From GCA-2720975 sp964467985 (lineage in GTDB: Bacteria > Planctomycetota > UBA1135 > GCA-002686595): a stretch of DNA of 64,000 nt. Below, piece after piece: positions 49,296 to 59,049 of the stretch (the first letter of the stretch is position 1; each line of letters starts with the position of its first letter). The notes beneath the pieces were generated by a model. It was not told where the DNA came from. It worked only from the letters and a program-made list of their open reading frames with translations, and searched no databases. The stretch is taken from NCBI GenBank assembly GCA_964467985.1, contig CAYXTP010000014.1:56262-120261 (forward strand). Direction: 5' to 3'. The position numbers were made by a program, and so were the translations under genes.

Positions 49296-52200
49296 ATGAA
49301 GTTCTCCCTGCACCTGACTGCTCTGCTGTTTGCCTGTCCGCTGTTCACCGCACCCTCGGTTGCTCAAGACCGAGTCGACAAACCGAACTATGAGCAGGCC
49401 AGCCACTTCGATTCTGCCTATCTGCGGCAGCGCACGTACAGTTCGTCCGTCTCCCCCCAGTGGATCGGCGAGACAGATCGGTTCTGGTACAGCTACAAGA
49501 CGAGTGCCGGCACGCGTTACTACCTAGTGGATCCCGAAGCGGGTACGCGTACGCACTTATTCGACCACGAGGTTGTCGCTGCGGCCTTGTCCCTGGCCGT
49601 GAAGCAGCCCATGGACGCGACACAGCTCTCGTTGGGGCGCGCCAGGATCAACGACGAGGGCACAGAGCTGACCGTGACGGTCGAGAGCAAGGGATTCACG
49701 ATTGAGCTGGCTACGGGCAAGGTTTCTGAGCGCACGAACGATTCATCGAATGCCGATCGGCAGCCGGACCGCTCCGAGGCCTCCCGTCGGCGATCATTTA
49801 GGGAGCGCTCCAGTCGGTCGAGTGAGGATGAAGAAGAGAAACCCGTGGACCCCCGCGCCCACCGCAACTTCTCTCCGGACAACACGGCCTACGTGTTCCT
49901 GAAGGAATTCAACCTCTACTACGTGGAGGCTAGTGAAGAGGTTCAGAAAGAGATCAAGGTGATCGACGCTCGTCTGAAGAAAGAGAAGCGTGAGAAGGCC
50001 AAGGCGGAAGCGGCCAAAGCCAAGGCCGAGAAGGAGAAGGGAGACAAGGAGGAGGAGTCAGGCGAGTCCAAGAAGACCGAGGACAAGACTGGCGACACCA
50101 AGAAGGATGACGACAAATCCAAGGAAGGAGACAAGCAGGAGGACGGGAAGAAAGATGAAGAGTCGGACAAGAACACCGAGGGCAAGGCCGACGACACAGG
50201 CAAGAAGGACGGAGAGGAGAAGAAGGGCAAGTCGGATGACAAGGGCGAGAAAAACGACAAGTCCGACGGCACGGGCAAGAAAGACGGACAAGAATCCGAC
50301 GACAAGGACGGGAAGAAGTCGGACAAGGATGGCGACGAAAAGAAAGAGCCTGAGAAAAAGGTCGACGAACGTCAGGCTTGGGCGGACGACATCGACGAGA
50401 GTCAGGCACTGCAACTGAGCGACGACGGCGCCGAGAAGTACAGCTTCTCAAGCGGCAGGTCTAGGCGTCCTCAAGGTCAGCTGGCAGAAGACCAGGAGGC
50501 CTACCTCGACGTGCTCCAAACGGGTGAGTTCGATGACTTCCTGCCGGGCTACGATGACGACAAGGACGGCAAGGAAAAAACCAAAGACGACGCCGACAAG
50601 GACGACGAGGGGGACGAAGAAAAACCTGAAGAACCCAAGAAGTCACGCCCCTCGGTGAATTGGTCACAGGACTCCACGGCGTTCTATGCCACGCGTCGAG
50701 ATTCTCGTGACGTCGAAGAGCTGTTCTTGGTCAACTCCCTCACAACCCCCCGCCCGAGCTTGGAGTCCTACTCCTACCCCATGCCGGGAGAAGAGAACAT
50801 CTCAACTAGCGAGTTGTTCGTATTCGACCGAGCCCGCAAGACGCTCTTCCGAGTGGCCCCCAAGTGGAAAGATGAGGGCTACAGCAACGTGCACTGGGGC
50901 AAGACGGTTACGCGTGAAGAGAGCGATGATGATCAGGCCAAGGATGGCGAGGAAGCCGAGGAAGAAGAGGAGCTCGACCTGACGGGCACCGGCGACACCC
51001 TGCGCTTCCTGCGACGCGATCGGCTCGTGCGCAACGTTGAATTCAGCACCCTGGACACCCGTACCGGAGAGTGCACAGTCCTGATTTCGGAAGGCTTTGA
51101 GCGCGCCAACATCAGCACCCAAAGCGTGCGCTACCTGAAAGAGCGCGACGAGATGATCTGGTGGAGTGAGCGTGGCGGCTGGGGCCACTTCTACCTCTAC
51201 AGCCGAGACGGCGAATTCAAGAACGCCATCACGAGCGGTCCGTTCCGTGCCAGCCGCATCGTCGAAGTCGACCAAGACAAGGGCCTGCTCTATTTCCGCG
51301 GCAACGCACGTGAGGCGGGCGAAAACGTCTACTACGACCACCTCTATCGGGTGTTTCTTGACGGCACGGGCTTGACCCTGCTCGACCCAGGCGACGCGAC
51401 GCACTCGTCGGTGCTGTCCCCCACCCAGAAATTCCTGGTGGACAACTGCTCCCGTGTGGACATGGCCCCGATTTCACGCCTCTGCAACGCGGAGGGCAAG
51501 GAGATCATGCTACTGGAGCAGTCCGACCTGTCCCGTTTGTACGCCGCTGGCTGGACCATGCCTGAGACGTTTACCTTCAAAGCAGCCGACGGAGTCACCG
51601 ACCTCTACGGCAACCTCTGGAAGCCCTTCGACTTTGATCCGACCAAGAAGTACGCGATCATCGCAGAGGTTTATCCGGGCCCCCAAATGGAGGGCGTGAG
51701 CCACTCCTTCAGCACGTCCCACGGACGGCAGCAACTGGCTCAGCTGGGGTTCTTGGTGGTCCAGCTCGGTCACCGCGGCGGTACACCTGGCCGTTCGAAG
51801 GCCTACCACAGCTACGGTTACTTCAACCTGCGCGACTATGGGCTGGCCGACAAGAAAGCCGGTATTGAACAGTTGGCCGAGAAGCGGCCTTACGTAGACA
51901 TCAACCGCGTGGGCATTTATGGCCACTCTGGCGGTGGATTCATGACGGCGGCTGCCTTGCTGCAGGAGCCCTACAACGACTTCTTCAAGGTGGGCGTGTC
52001 CTCCTCGGGCAACCACGACAACAACGTGTACGGCTACTACTGGGCTGAGCGTTACCACGGCCTGCGCGAGGTCGAGGTGGAAAAGAAGGCTGCGGAAGGT
52101 TCCAGTCGCTCAGGAAACCTCGCTCGCCAGCGGGGTGGACCCGCGCCGCAGGACGATGACGGCAAGAAGGATGACGAGAAGTCCGACAAGAAAGACGATG

Positions 52201-52556
52201 TGAAGAAAGACGGGGGCGATGAGAAAGGCGACAAGCAGGACGAGGAAAAGGAAGAGGAGAAGGAAACTCGATTCCAGATTCACGTCCCCTCGAACGCCGA
52301 ACTCGCCGCCAACCTCAAAGGCCATCTCCTGCTGGTGCACGGCGACATGGACAACAACGTGCACCCAGCTGGCACGATGCGCCTGGTGGATGCTCTGATC
52401 CGCGAGAACAAGCGTTTCGACTTGCTCATCATCCCGGGCAAGCGTCACGGTTACGGCGACGCCTCCGCGTACTTCACCCAGCGCAAGTGGGACTACTTCG
52501 TTCAGCACCTGATGGGGCATACCCCGGAGAGCGCCGACATCCTCAACAAGGACTGA
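49296..52556 (+). CDS. Secreted S9 prolyl oligopeptidase/dipeptidyl-peptidase-like protein with four charged inserts
   Basis: The 1086-residue protein has a signal peptide (HLTALLFACPLFTAPSVAQ). The C-terminal alpha/beta-hydrolase has Ser878 in YGHSGGGF, Asp1019 in HGDMDNNV and His1051 in GKRHGYGD, the S9 triad in order. The N-terminal propeller is divided by Lys/Asp/Glu-rich low-complexity stretches at about 226-355, 418-450 and 540-561. A fourth, at about 951-991, lies inside the catalytic domain between Ser and Asp. S9 enzymes cut peptides; here the charged tails suggest an adapted environment or binding partner. GAGG precedes ATG 49296. Confidence 0.88.
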   Translation: MKFSLHLTALLFACPLFTAPSVAQDRVDKPNYEQASHFDSAYLRQRTYSSSVSPQWIGETDRFWYSYKTSAGTRYYLVDPEAGTRTHLFDHEVVAAALSLAVKQPMDATQLSLGRARINDEGTELTVTVESKGFTIELATGKVSERTNDSSNADRQPDRSEASRRRSFRERSSRSSEDEEEKPVDPRAHRNFSPDNTAYVFLKEFNLYYVEASEEVQKEIKVIDARLKKEKREKAKAEAAKAKAEKEKGDKEEESGESKKTEDKTGDTKKDDDKSKEGDKQEDGKKDEESDKNTEGKADDTGKKDGEEKKGKSDDKGEKNDKSDGTGKKDGQESDDKDGKKSDKDGDEKKEPEKKVDERQAWADDIDESQALQLSDDGAEKYSFSSGRSRRPQGQLAEDQEAYLDVLQTGEFDDFLPGYDDDKDGKEKTKDDADKDDEGDEEKPEEPKKSRPSVNWSQDSTAFYATRRDSRDVEELFLVNSLTTPRPSLESYSYPMPGEENISTSELFVFDRARKTLFRVAPKWKDEGYSNVHWGKTVTREESDDDQAKDGEEAEEEEELDLTGTGDTLRFLRRDRLVRNVEFSTLDTRTGECTVLISEGFERANISTQSVRYLKERDEMIWWSERGGWGHFYLYSRDGEFKNAITSGPFRASRIVEVDQDKGLLYFRGNAREAGENVYYDHLYRVFLDGTGLTLLDPGDATHSSVLSPTQKFLVDNCSRVDMAPISRLCNAEGKEIMLLEQSDLSRLYAAGWTMPETFTFKAADGVTDLYGNLWKPFDFDPTKKYAIIAEVYPGPQMEGVSHSFSTSHGRQQLAQLGFLVVQLGHRGGTPGRSKAYHSYGYFNLRDYGLADKKAGIEQLAEKRPYVDINRVGIYGHSGGGFMTAAALLQEPYNDFFKVGVSSSGNHDNNVYGYYWAERYHGLREVEVEKKAAEGSSRSGNLARQRGGPAPQDDDGKKDDEKSDKKDDVKKDGGDEKGDKQDEEKEEEKETRFQIHVPSNAELAANLKGHLLLVHGDMDNNVHPAGTMRLVDALIRENKRFDLLIIPGKRHGYGDASAYFTQRKWDYFVQHLMGHTPESADILNKD

Positions 52557-52557
52557 C

Positions 52558-53541
52558 GTGCCCAGGCTGCCTTTCACGGCACCTTGGCTCCTGGCCCCCA
52601 TGGAGGGGGTGACTGACCCCTGCTTCCGGGCCGTAGTGCTTGCGCAACACGGCCCGCAGGAGCTGGGGGGAGCGTGTACCGAGTTCCTGCGCGTGGTGGA
52701 CCACAGCTACCGGGTGGGCCAGGTCGAAAAGCACCTGGGTCCCAACCAGGGTTCCATTCCCGTGGGAGTGCAGCTGATGGGAGGTAACGAAGCGTGCCTG
52801 GCCGCGACGGCTGAGTCGGTCCTGCAGACAGAGGCTTCCTTCCTCGATCTAAACTTCGGTTGCCCTACGAAAGGAGCGTTGAACGGCTGCGCTGGGGCAG
52901 CGCTCTTGCGTGAACCTGCGAGAATCGAGTCGATCGTGCGCGCTTGTGTTCGAGCATGCGGGCAGGCCTTACCCGTCACAGCCAAGATTCGGGCAGGCTG
53001 GGACGACGCGCGCTCCGTCGAAGCCCTGGCCCGCGCTGCAGAAGCGGGAGGCGCAGCGTTGCTCACGATTCACTGCCGCACGCGCAGCGAGCACTACACA
53101 TCCGATATCGACTGGACGCGCATCAGCCGTGCAGTGAGTTCGGTGCGGATCCCTGTTTGCGGCAACGGCGGCGTGCAGTGCCACCAGGACCTGGAACGCA
53201 TGCGGACCGAGACCGGTTGCGCCTACGTGATGATCGGGCATGCCGCCTTGGCGGACCCCTGGATCTTCTCAGGCAGGGAGGTCGACGCGCAGACTGCCGC
53301 CTCCTTCTTGCACGCTTACGGCCTGGCGCTCATGGGCGCTGGCGCGGGACCGCGGAAGCGCGCCGCACGACTCAAGCAGCTCCTGAAAGTCTGGCGCGCC
53401 GGCAACCTGCTGCCCTCAGAAGCTGAGCGGCAAGAGTGGATGGCGGAAAAGAATTCAGAGCGCCTGTTGGAGAGAATCGCCGAACGGGCTTGCGCGACTG
53501 AGACCCTCGGGAATGCCGCCAGCCCCAGAAACCTAGCCTAA
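52558..53541 (+). CDS. tRNA-dihydrouridine synthase family protein
   Basis: The Dus family reduces uridine in tRNA to dihydrouridine using FMN. The 327-residue protein has LAPMEGVTDPCFRAVV at the start, LNFGCPTKGALNGCAGAALL with the catalytic Cys region, TAKIRAGWDD, LLTIHCRTRSEHYTS, CGNGGVQCHQDLERM and MIGHAALADPWIF. The start is GTG 52558, 1 nt after the stop of the peptidase gene. The exact subfamily (DusA, B or C) is not resolved. Confidence 0.88.
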   Translation: MPRLPFTAPWLLAPMEGVTDPCFRAVVLAQHGPQELGGACTEFLRVVDHSYRVGQVEKHLGPNQGSIPVGVQLMGGNEACLAATAESVLQTEASFLDLNFGCPTKGALNGCAGAALLREPARIESIVRACVRACGQALPVTAKIRAGWDDARSVEALARAAEAGGAALLTIHCRTRSEHYTSDIDWTRISRAVSSVRIPVCGNGGVQCHQDLERMRTETGCAYVMIGHAALADPWIFSGREVDAQTAASFLHAYGLALMGAGAGPRKRAARLKQLLKVWRAGNLLPSEAERQEWMAEKNSERLLERIAERACATETLGNAASPRNLA

Positions 53542-54992
53542 AGTCGCCGAACGGTCTCCGAGAGCAGGCCCACACCGAACCCCGTGGCACGTTTGCCCAG
53601 GGTTGCGGGACCGGCCAAATCAACGTGCGCCCAGCGGGTGCCCGTGTCCTCGATGTGCCAGTGGATAAACTGGGCTGCGCAACTGGACTGGGCATTGGCC
53701 CGATTGGCTACCGAGTTGCGCATGTCCGCCACGGCGCTTGTGAATTCGGGGCGGTAGAACTCGGGCGCGAAGGGCAGTGGGTGGACCAGATCTCCCGTCG
53801 CGCGCCCGGCTTCCACCATGAGCGACTCCAGGTCCCCGTCATTGCACATCAGGCCTGCGTGCAACTTGCCGGTTGCCACGAGCTGAGCCCCGGTGAGGGT
53901 GGCCGCGTCCAAGATTGTGTCCGCATGCAAGACGCGCGCTGCGTAGCTGACGCCATCCGCAAGGACCAGGCGCCCCTCCGCGTCGGTGTTGTTGACCTCA
54001 ACAGTCAGCCCCGAGTGTGCGTGCAGTATGTCGTCCGGTTTGAACGCGCTAGGACCGATGGCGTTCTCGGCCAGGCACAGCACAGCACTGACCCTGTGTT
54101 TGCAGCCGCTGCGGGCGAGCACGTTAAAAGCCCCCAGCACGGCCGCTGCTCCTCCCATGTCGCTCTTCATGCCAACCATGTGCCCGCCAGTTTTCAGCGA
54201 CAACCCACCGGTGTCGTAGGTCACGCCCTTGCCCACGAGAGCGATGTGCTTCTTCGTGGCCTTCTTGGGCTTGTAGGTCAACACGACCAGCCGCGGTGCC
54301 TGCAGGGCTGTGCGCCCCACTGCATGCAGGCAGCCGAGCCCGGCTTCAAGCAGGCGGTCACCCACAATCGCCTTGCGCGTGACTCGTTCGGCCCCGCGCA
54401 GCAGCTTCGTAGCTTCCTTCTGCATTTGCCCCGGGTGCATTTCACTGGGAGGAAAATCAACGAGCCGCGCTGCCTCGCGCGAGCTATGGGCCGTCGCTTG
54501 AATGACAGACGTCGCAGTCAGCATGCGCTCGTCGGGCCCCATGGCCGCGATCGTCAGCACGGGCTTGGGACCCTTGGCTTTGTTCGCGTGGTACAGCGGC
54601 AAGGCGCGCGCGATTGCATTGGCAGCCGGAAGGTAGTGATCTGCGTCGTCGAGCAACAGCAAGATGCCCGCCTTGCCGCGTGTGCCCGTACTGGACTGCG
54701 CAACGACACGCCTAACCGCTTCAGCCCTCGCGGGAGAGTTGTGGCGTGACACGGAATCTGGCAGGACGCCGACGGCCAGCTTGCGTGGAGTCGAGCTCGT
54801 AAGCGTTCCGGCTGCCGCTCCCCTTTCCTTGGCGCTGAGGTCCGTCAGCAGGTCGAGTGCCAGCCGCATGTGCTCCTCTGGCAGACAGTCGAGCCGGGCC
54901 CCGTCCTTGAGTGTCGATTCGCTCCCGACGATGAGCAGGTAGTCGGTATCGAGGATGCGGGCAATGGACTTCGTGAAGCGGAGGGTGGTCAT
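53538..54992 (-). CDS. M17 leucyl aminopeptidase, NPEPL1-like
   Basis: A cytosolic metallo-aminopeptidase. The 484-residue protein has the M17 blocks LVGKGVTYDTGGLSLK and VEVNNTDAEGRLVLADGVSY (metal ligands and catalytic Arg), followed by ATLTGAQLVATGKLHAGLM and EFTSAVADMRNSVANRANAQ. This sequence form matches the eukaryotic NPEPL1 branch more than classic PepA. It has an N-terminal domain of about 190 residues. It converges with the dus gene and overlaps its end by 4 nt. Confidence 0.9.
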   Translation of the reverse strand: MTTLRFTKSIARILDTDYLLIVGSESTLKDGARLDCLPEEHMRLALDLLTDLSAKERGAAAGTLTSSTPRKLAVGVLPDSVSRHNSPARAEAVRRVVAQSSTGTRGKAGILLLLDDADHYLPAANAIARALPLYHANKAKGPKPVLTIAAMGPDERMLTATSVIQATAHSSREAARLVDFPPSEMHPGQMQKEATKLLRGAERVTRKAIVGDRLLEAGLGCLHAVGRTALQAPRLVVLTYKPKKATKKHIALVGKGVTYDTGGLSLKTGGHMVGMKSDMGGAAAVLGAFNVLARSGCKHRVSAVLCLAENAIGPSAFKPDDILHAHSGLTVEVNNTDAEGRLVLADGVSYAARVLHADTILDAATLTGAQLVATGKLHAGLMCNDGDLESLMVEAGRATGDLVHPLPFAPEFYRPEFTSAVADMRNSVANRANAQSSCAAQFIHWHIEDTGTRWAHVDLAGPATLGKRATGFGVGLLSETVRRL

Positions 54993-55313
54993 TGGACTAG
55001 GGTAGTCAGCGGGCGCGGGGTGCGTGAATAGGCGGAGCAGTGTTCTGAGAGTTCAAGCCATATTTGCCGTGCGTCGGCTGAGCGAGGGATTTCGCCGGAG
55101 CGGGCAACGGAGGGGTGCTGCACCCGAGAGTCGCACTGGCCTCCCGCCGACGACGACCTGTTCGCCGTGCGATACGCCAGCCGGGGGGGTGGGCTGCTGA
55201 GCAAGCCAACCACCGCCCCCACCCACCCGGGCTGACGACTCCACGTCTCATCCGGTTACTCCCCAGGCCCCGTGGCGCTTCCCACGCCCCTGCCCCGCCC
55301 TATACTCCCCCCC
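54993..55313. other. Intergenic region, 321 bp
   Basis: It lies between the divergent aminopeptidase and speA. An imperfect GC-rich inverted repeat (55181-55230) is present. TATACT at 55301-55306 is 8 nt ahead of the speA ATG and looks like a -10 element, which would give a leaderless or very short leader transcript; no good -35 is visible. No gene seen. Confidence 0.45.
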
Positions 55314-57275
55314 ATGTCCCCCTGGACGCCCGACTCCAGCTCCGACCTCTACCAGGTGCCCTCGTGGGCCGCGGGTTTCTTCTCAGTCCACGAGAACGGG
55401 CACCTGCACGTCCACCCCTCCGGCCCTTCAGCGGACCTGTTCGAATTGACGCGCACGATCCAACGCCGGGGCATCGCAACGCCCGTGCTCCTGCGCTTCC
55501 CAGGCATCCTGCGCTCGCGAGTCCAACAACTGACGGCCGCATTCGCCCAGGCGCGCGCGTCCTACGACTACGCATCCCCCTACCGCTGCGTCTTCCCCAT
55601 CAAGGTCAATCAAGAGCGCTGGGTGGTCGAGGGTCTCTTGGAAGAGGGCCGCCAACATGGGATGGGCCTCGAAGTCGGCAGCAAGCCGGAGTTGCTCGCG
55701 GGCATCGCGCTCCAAGCCGGTGAGGGTTCGCTGCTGGTCTGCAACGGCTACAAGGACTCCGATTACGTCGAGATGGCCTTGCTTTCCGCTCGCATCGGAA
55801 TCACGAGCCTCATCGTCATCGAAAAACTCAGCGAGCTCGAGACGATCCTACGCAGCGCTCAGCTGCTAGGCGTGCGGCCCAAGATAGGAGTGCGCTGCAA
55901 GCTCATGTCTCCATCCAGCGGCCGTTGGAGTGAGTCGACCGGTATGCGCTCCAAGTTCGGCCTGACGGCGCGTGAAATCGTCACGGTTATCGAAACCCTT
56001 GAGGTCGCCGGCATGCTCGACTGCCTCGAGTTGCTGCACGTCCACATCGGCAGCCAGATCACTCACATTCGAGCGGTCAAGCAGGCGATGCGCGAGGCCA
56101 CGCAAATCCTCGCCAACATGCATGCCATGGGCGTTCGCATCCAGTGGTTCGACGCGGGTGGTGGGTTGGCGGTGGACTATGACGGGTCGGGTTCCACCGG
56201 GGACTCCTCCATGAACTACTCGTTGCAAGAGTACGCGAACGACGTGGTCTGGGCTCTGGCGGATGTCTGCAGAGAACACGACATCCCCGCGCCGACGCTC
56301 CTGACCGAATCGGGTCGGTCCCTGGTTGCCCACCACTCGATGCTCGTAACTGAGGTGGTCGGAACCACCGGCCTTACCGGTCAGGCGCCGCTGCTTGACG
56401 TAGACGAGAGCCGACACGACCTGCTCGAGGAATATGCCGAGCTGCCCGACGGTGTCTGCAAGGCGAACGCGGTCGAGCGCTATCACGACGCACAGGAACT
56501 GCGCGAACGAGCCTTGCAGCTATTCAACACCGGGAACCTATCCCTGGCCGACAGAGGCCGAGCGGAGCAGCTCTTTACGCAGACCTGTCAGGCGGTGCGA
56601 CGAGCCACGTGCGACATGCAGGACCTGCCCGAAGCCCTCGCCAACCTGCAGCGCGACCTGTCGGCCACCTATTTCCTCAACGCCTCCATTTTCCAATCCC
56701 TCCCGGATTCCTGGGCCATCGACCAGCTCTTTCCGATCATGCCGCTGCAGCGCTTGGAAGAGCAGCCAACCCAAGGCGCCATCCTGGCCGACCTGACTTG
56801 CGACTCGGACGGCCGAGTGGACCGTTTCATCGGGCCGCGCGGGCCCAGGCCGGTACTGGACTTGCACACCCCTGCCGCGGACCAGCCCTACTACCTGGGC
56901 GTTTTCATGCTGGGCGCCTACCAGGAAATCCTAGGGGACATCCACAACCTGTTCGGTGACACCCATGTGGCGCATGTGGAGATCGACGCCCAAGGACGAA
57001 CTCGCTTGGCCCACGTGCAATCGGGTGACCGGGTCGAAGACGTGCTCTCCTATGTGAAGTACGATGGAGCCGAGTTGCGTCGCACCGTCCGGCGCCACGT
57101 CGAACAGGCCCTGGGTGAAGAGCGCATGAGCGATGAAGAATCCGCCCTGTTCCTGCAACGATTTGAAACGAACCTGCACGGTTACACCTACTTGACGCGC
57201 CCGGGCGCGACTACACCAAAGAAGACCTCCCCCACAGGACAGTTGATTGAAGATCCAAGACAAGAGCAAAGTTGA
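55314..57275 (+). CDS. speA: Biosynthetic arginine decarboxylase
   Basis: SpeA converts arginine to agmatine for polyamine synthesis, using PLP. The 653-residue protein has VFPIKVNQERWVVEGLLEEG (PLP lysine), LEVGSKPELLAGIA, LLHVHIGSQITHI, WFDAGGGLAVDYDG and TESGRSLVAHHSML, in family order. The ATG 55314 is preferred; an in-frame GTG upstream (55272) lies in low-complexity sequence. Its end overlaps the next gene by 29 bp, with SlyD starting inside it. Confidence 0.95.
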   Translation: MSPWTPDSSSDLYQVPSWAAGFFSVHENGHLHVHPSGPSADLFELTRTIQRRGIATPVLLRFPGILRSRVQQLTAAFAQARASYDYASPYRCVFPIKVNQERWVVEGLLEEGRQHGMGLEVGSKPELLAGIALQAGEGSLLVCNGYKDSDYVEMALLSARIGITSLIVIEKLSELETILRSAQLLGVRPKIGVRCKLMSPSSGRWSESTGMRSKFGLTAREIVTVIETLEVAGMLDCLELLHVHIGSQITHIRAVKQAMREATQILANMHAMGVRIQWFDAGGGLAVDYDGSGSTGDSSMNYSLQEYANDVVWALADVCREHDIPAPTLLTESGRSLVAHHSMLVTEVVGTTGLTGQAPLLDVDESRHDLLEEYAELPDGVCKANAVERYHDAQELRERALQLFNTGNLSLADRGRAEQLFTQTCQAVRRATCDMQDLPEALANLQRDLSATYFLNASIFQSLPDSWAIDQLFPIMPLQRLEEQPTQGAILADLTCDSDGRVDRFIGPRGPRPVLDLHTPAADQPYYLGVFMLGAYQEILGDIHNLFGDTHVAHVEIDAQGRTRLAHVQSGDRVEDVLSYVKYDGAELRRTVRRHVEQALGEERMSDEESALFLQRFETNLHGYTYLTRPGATTPKKTSPTGQLIEDPRQEQS

Positions 57276-57708
57276 GTTCAGCTACACGATCGAGGACCTC
57301 GAAGGCGAGGTGCTTGAGTCCAGCGACGAGAATGCGCCCATGGACTACACCCACGGCGAGGGTGACCTGCCGCCCAAGCTAGAAGAGGCCCTGACGGGTC
57401 AAGCCGAGGGTGATCGGGTTGCGGTCGAATTCGGACCAGGTGAGTGCTACGGCGACAAGGATCCCGAGATGATCTTCACCGTTCCTCGCTCCGAGTTCCC
57501 CGAGGACTTGGACATCGAAGTCGGAGAGTTCCTGTCACTCGCTGTTGAAGACGACGAGCAAGGGAAAGCAGACCTCGAAGGAGAGGAGATGACCTACCTT
57601 GAAGCGCGTGTTCTGGAGGTCAATCCCGAGGCGGTCATCCTGGACGCGAACCACCCGCTGGCGGGCATTCCCATCCGTTTCCGCGTAAAGGTCTTGGCCG
57701 TTACTTGA
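57247..57708 (+). CDS. slyD: SlyD-like FKBP-type peptidyl-prolyl isomerase
   Basis: The 153-residue protein has the FKBP/SlyD architecture: VEFSYTIEDLEGEVLESSDENAPM, a chaperone insert-in-flap segment around GECYGDKDPEMIF, and NHPLAGIPIRFRVKVLAV near the end. There is no His-rich metal tail. It catalyses cis-trans Pro isomerisation and acts as a chaperone. The start is TTG 57247, with AGGA about 7 nt upstream, inside the end of speA. It converges with the transporter gene at 57711. Confidence 0.88.
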   Translation: MKIQDKSKVEFSYTIEDLEGEVLESSDENAPMDYTHGEGDLPPKLEEALTGQAEGDRVAVEFGPGECYGDKDPEMIFTVPRSEFPEDLDIEVGEFLSLAVEDDEQGKADLEGEEMTYLEARVLEVNPEAVILDANHPLAGIPIRFRVKVLAVT

Positions 57709-57710
57709 CG

Positions 57711-58496
57711 TCAGGCGAGCGGTGCGCCTTGGCGGTTCGGGTCGTGTTCAATGCCGAGCAAGCGTTCCAGGATCCAGCGGCCCAAATAGATCAGCGGTGT
57801 GTCGGTGATGGCCAGGGCAACCTTGCACAGATACACGGCGACGATGATGGCTATCACGTCCGGAGCCTCCAGGCCCAACCCGAAGTGCAGGAAGATCCCG
57901 TTGACGATCGCGGTATCCACCAACTGACTGATCATGGTGGAGCCGTTGTTGCGGATCCACATGTGCCGTCCGCCGGTCACCTTCCACCAAAGATGGTAGA
58001 GCCTCACGTCCAGCAGCTGAGCCACGAGGTAGGCCAACATCGAAGCGAAGATCAGGATGGCCGGGTTGGCGAAGGTCGCTGAAAAGGCTCCCTGCATGGA
58101 CTCTCCTGTTGGAAACCCGAGTCTCTCCAGGCTCCAGATCGGTGACGGGGGCAGGGCGATAGCGATTTGCAAGACGGCCAGCATCATGAGGCTCATAACG
58201 AAACCCCAGATCACCATGCGCCCGGCCCGGCGGTGGCCCCATATCTCTGAGACGATATCTGTCAGCAGGAAGGTCAGCGGATAGGTGATGATGCCCGAAG
58301 TCAGAGTCACGGGTTTGCCCTCCATCAACCAAGCGGGGCCCCCATTCGGAAAGATCACGAATAGCTTGGTGCCGATAATGTTGGTCAGCACAAGCACGAC
58401 GACGAAGAGTGCCGCCAGGAACGAGTAGCAGGCATGCGCTCGCTCCTGCATGGCAGGCGACAACTCCACGAGTTGACTGGTCTGGGTGGCTTGCAT
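57711..58496 (-). CDS. Queuosine precursor transporter, YhhQ/VUT family
   Basis: The 261-residue protein has about six hydrophobic helices, beginning FLAALFVVVLVLTNIIGTKLF, then LTSGIITYPLTFLLTDIVSEIWGHRRAG, a hallmark of YhhQ proteins, and AYLVAQLLDVRLYHLWW. YhhQ imports 7-cyano-7-deazaguanine (preQ0) or preQ1 for tRNA queuosine modification. The start ATG 58496 is preferred to an upstream in-frame codon at 58553. It converges with slyD. No queuosine gene is nearby. Confidence 0.9.
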   Translation of the reverse strand: MQATQTSQLVELSPAMQERAHACYSFLAALFVVVLVLTNIIGTKLFVIFPNGGPAWLMEGKPVTLTSGIITYPLTFLLTDIVSEIWGHRRAGRMVIWGFVMSLMMLAVLQIAIALPPSPIWSLERLGFPTGESMQGAFSATFANPAILIFASMLAYLVAQLLDVRLYHLWWKVTGGRHMWIRNNGSTMISQLVDTAIVNGIFLHFGLGLEAPDVIAIIVAVYLCKVALAITDTPLIYLGRWILERLLGIEHDPNRQGAPLA

Positions 58497-58576
58497 GGGG
58501 ATGGGATTCTCACAGGACGGGGAGTAGAATCCGCGCCCACAATCGCGACTCACGGCTTCGGCCGCAAGGACTCAGT

Positions 58577-59047
58577 ATGCAGGTCATCCATCAACTGAAA
58601 AAGATGAGCGAGGATCGATTCCTCCACATCTACGACACCCTGTCCAAGGACGGTTTCGGTCCATTGGACGGAGAGGTGGCCGCCGCCCTCAAATTTCGGC
58701 CGCACGCAATCAAACGCCTGCCCATGGCCAAGCGCGCAGGCCGCGCGCGATTGATATTGGAGTCGGATAGCAACGCCGAGTTGGCCTACGAGCTCTTCGG
58801 CGCCTACTTGATGAACAACTGCAAGGAGATCATCACCGGCTTCCTCGATGCCACGGGCGTGGACCACGAGGATGGCATGATTGAGGATCCCGCCAATGAC
58901 CGCCCCGATCCCACCAAAGTATCCGCCGCCGTCGCCAGCCTGGATGAGACCCACCCCCCGGAAGATGTGACTCTCTATTTGTCCATGTGCGCCGAGCAGT
59001 GGCCCGATATCGACGAGGTCAACACGGTCTGGCAGATGCGCAGCTAG
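58577..59047 (+). CDS. Conserved hypothetical protein
   Basis: The 156-residue protein is soluble and mixed alpha/beta, with a basic patch (FRPHAIKRLPMAKRAGRARL) and an acidic end (EQWPDIDEVNTVWQM). I do not recognise the family. AAGGA precedes ATG 58577 by about 7 nt; an upstream in-frame start at 58409 would overlap the transporter gene and is rejected. It converges with the efp gene by 2 bp. Confidence 0.75.
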   Translation: MQVIHQLKKMSEDRFLHIYDTLSKDGFGPLDGEVAAALKFRPHAIKRLPMAKRAGRARLILESDSNAELAYELFGAYLMNNCKEIITGFLDATGVDHEDGMIEDPANDRPDPTKVSAAVASLDETHPPEDVTLYLSMCAEQWPDIDEVNTVWQMRS

Positions 59048-59049
59048 CG

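Noticed and set aside
53625..54749. Long plus-strand open frame opposite the aminopeptidase
   Set aside because: Antisense shadow of a conserved M17 gene, with no recognisable domain or ribosome-binding site.
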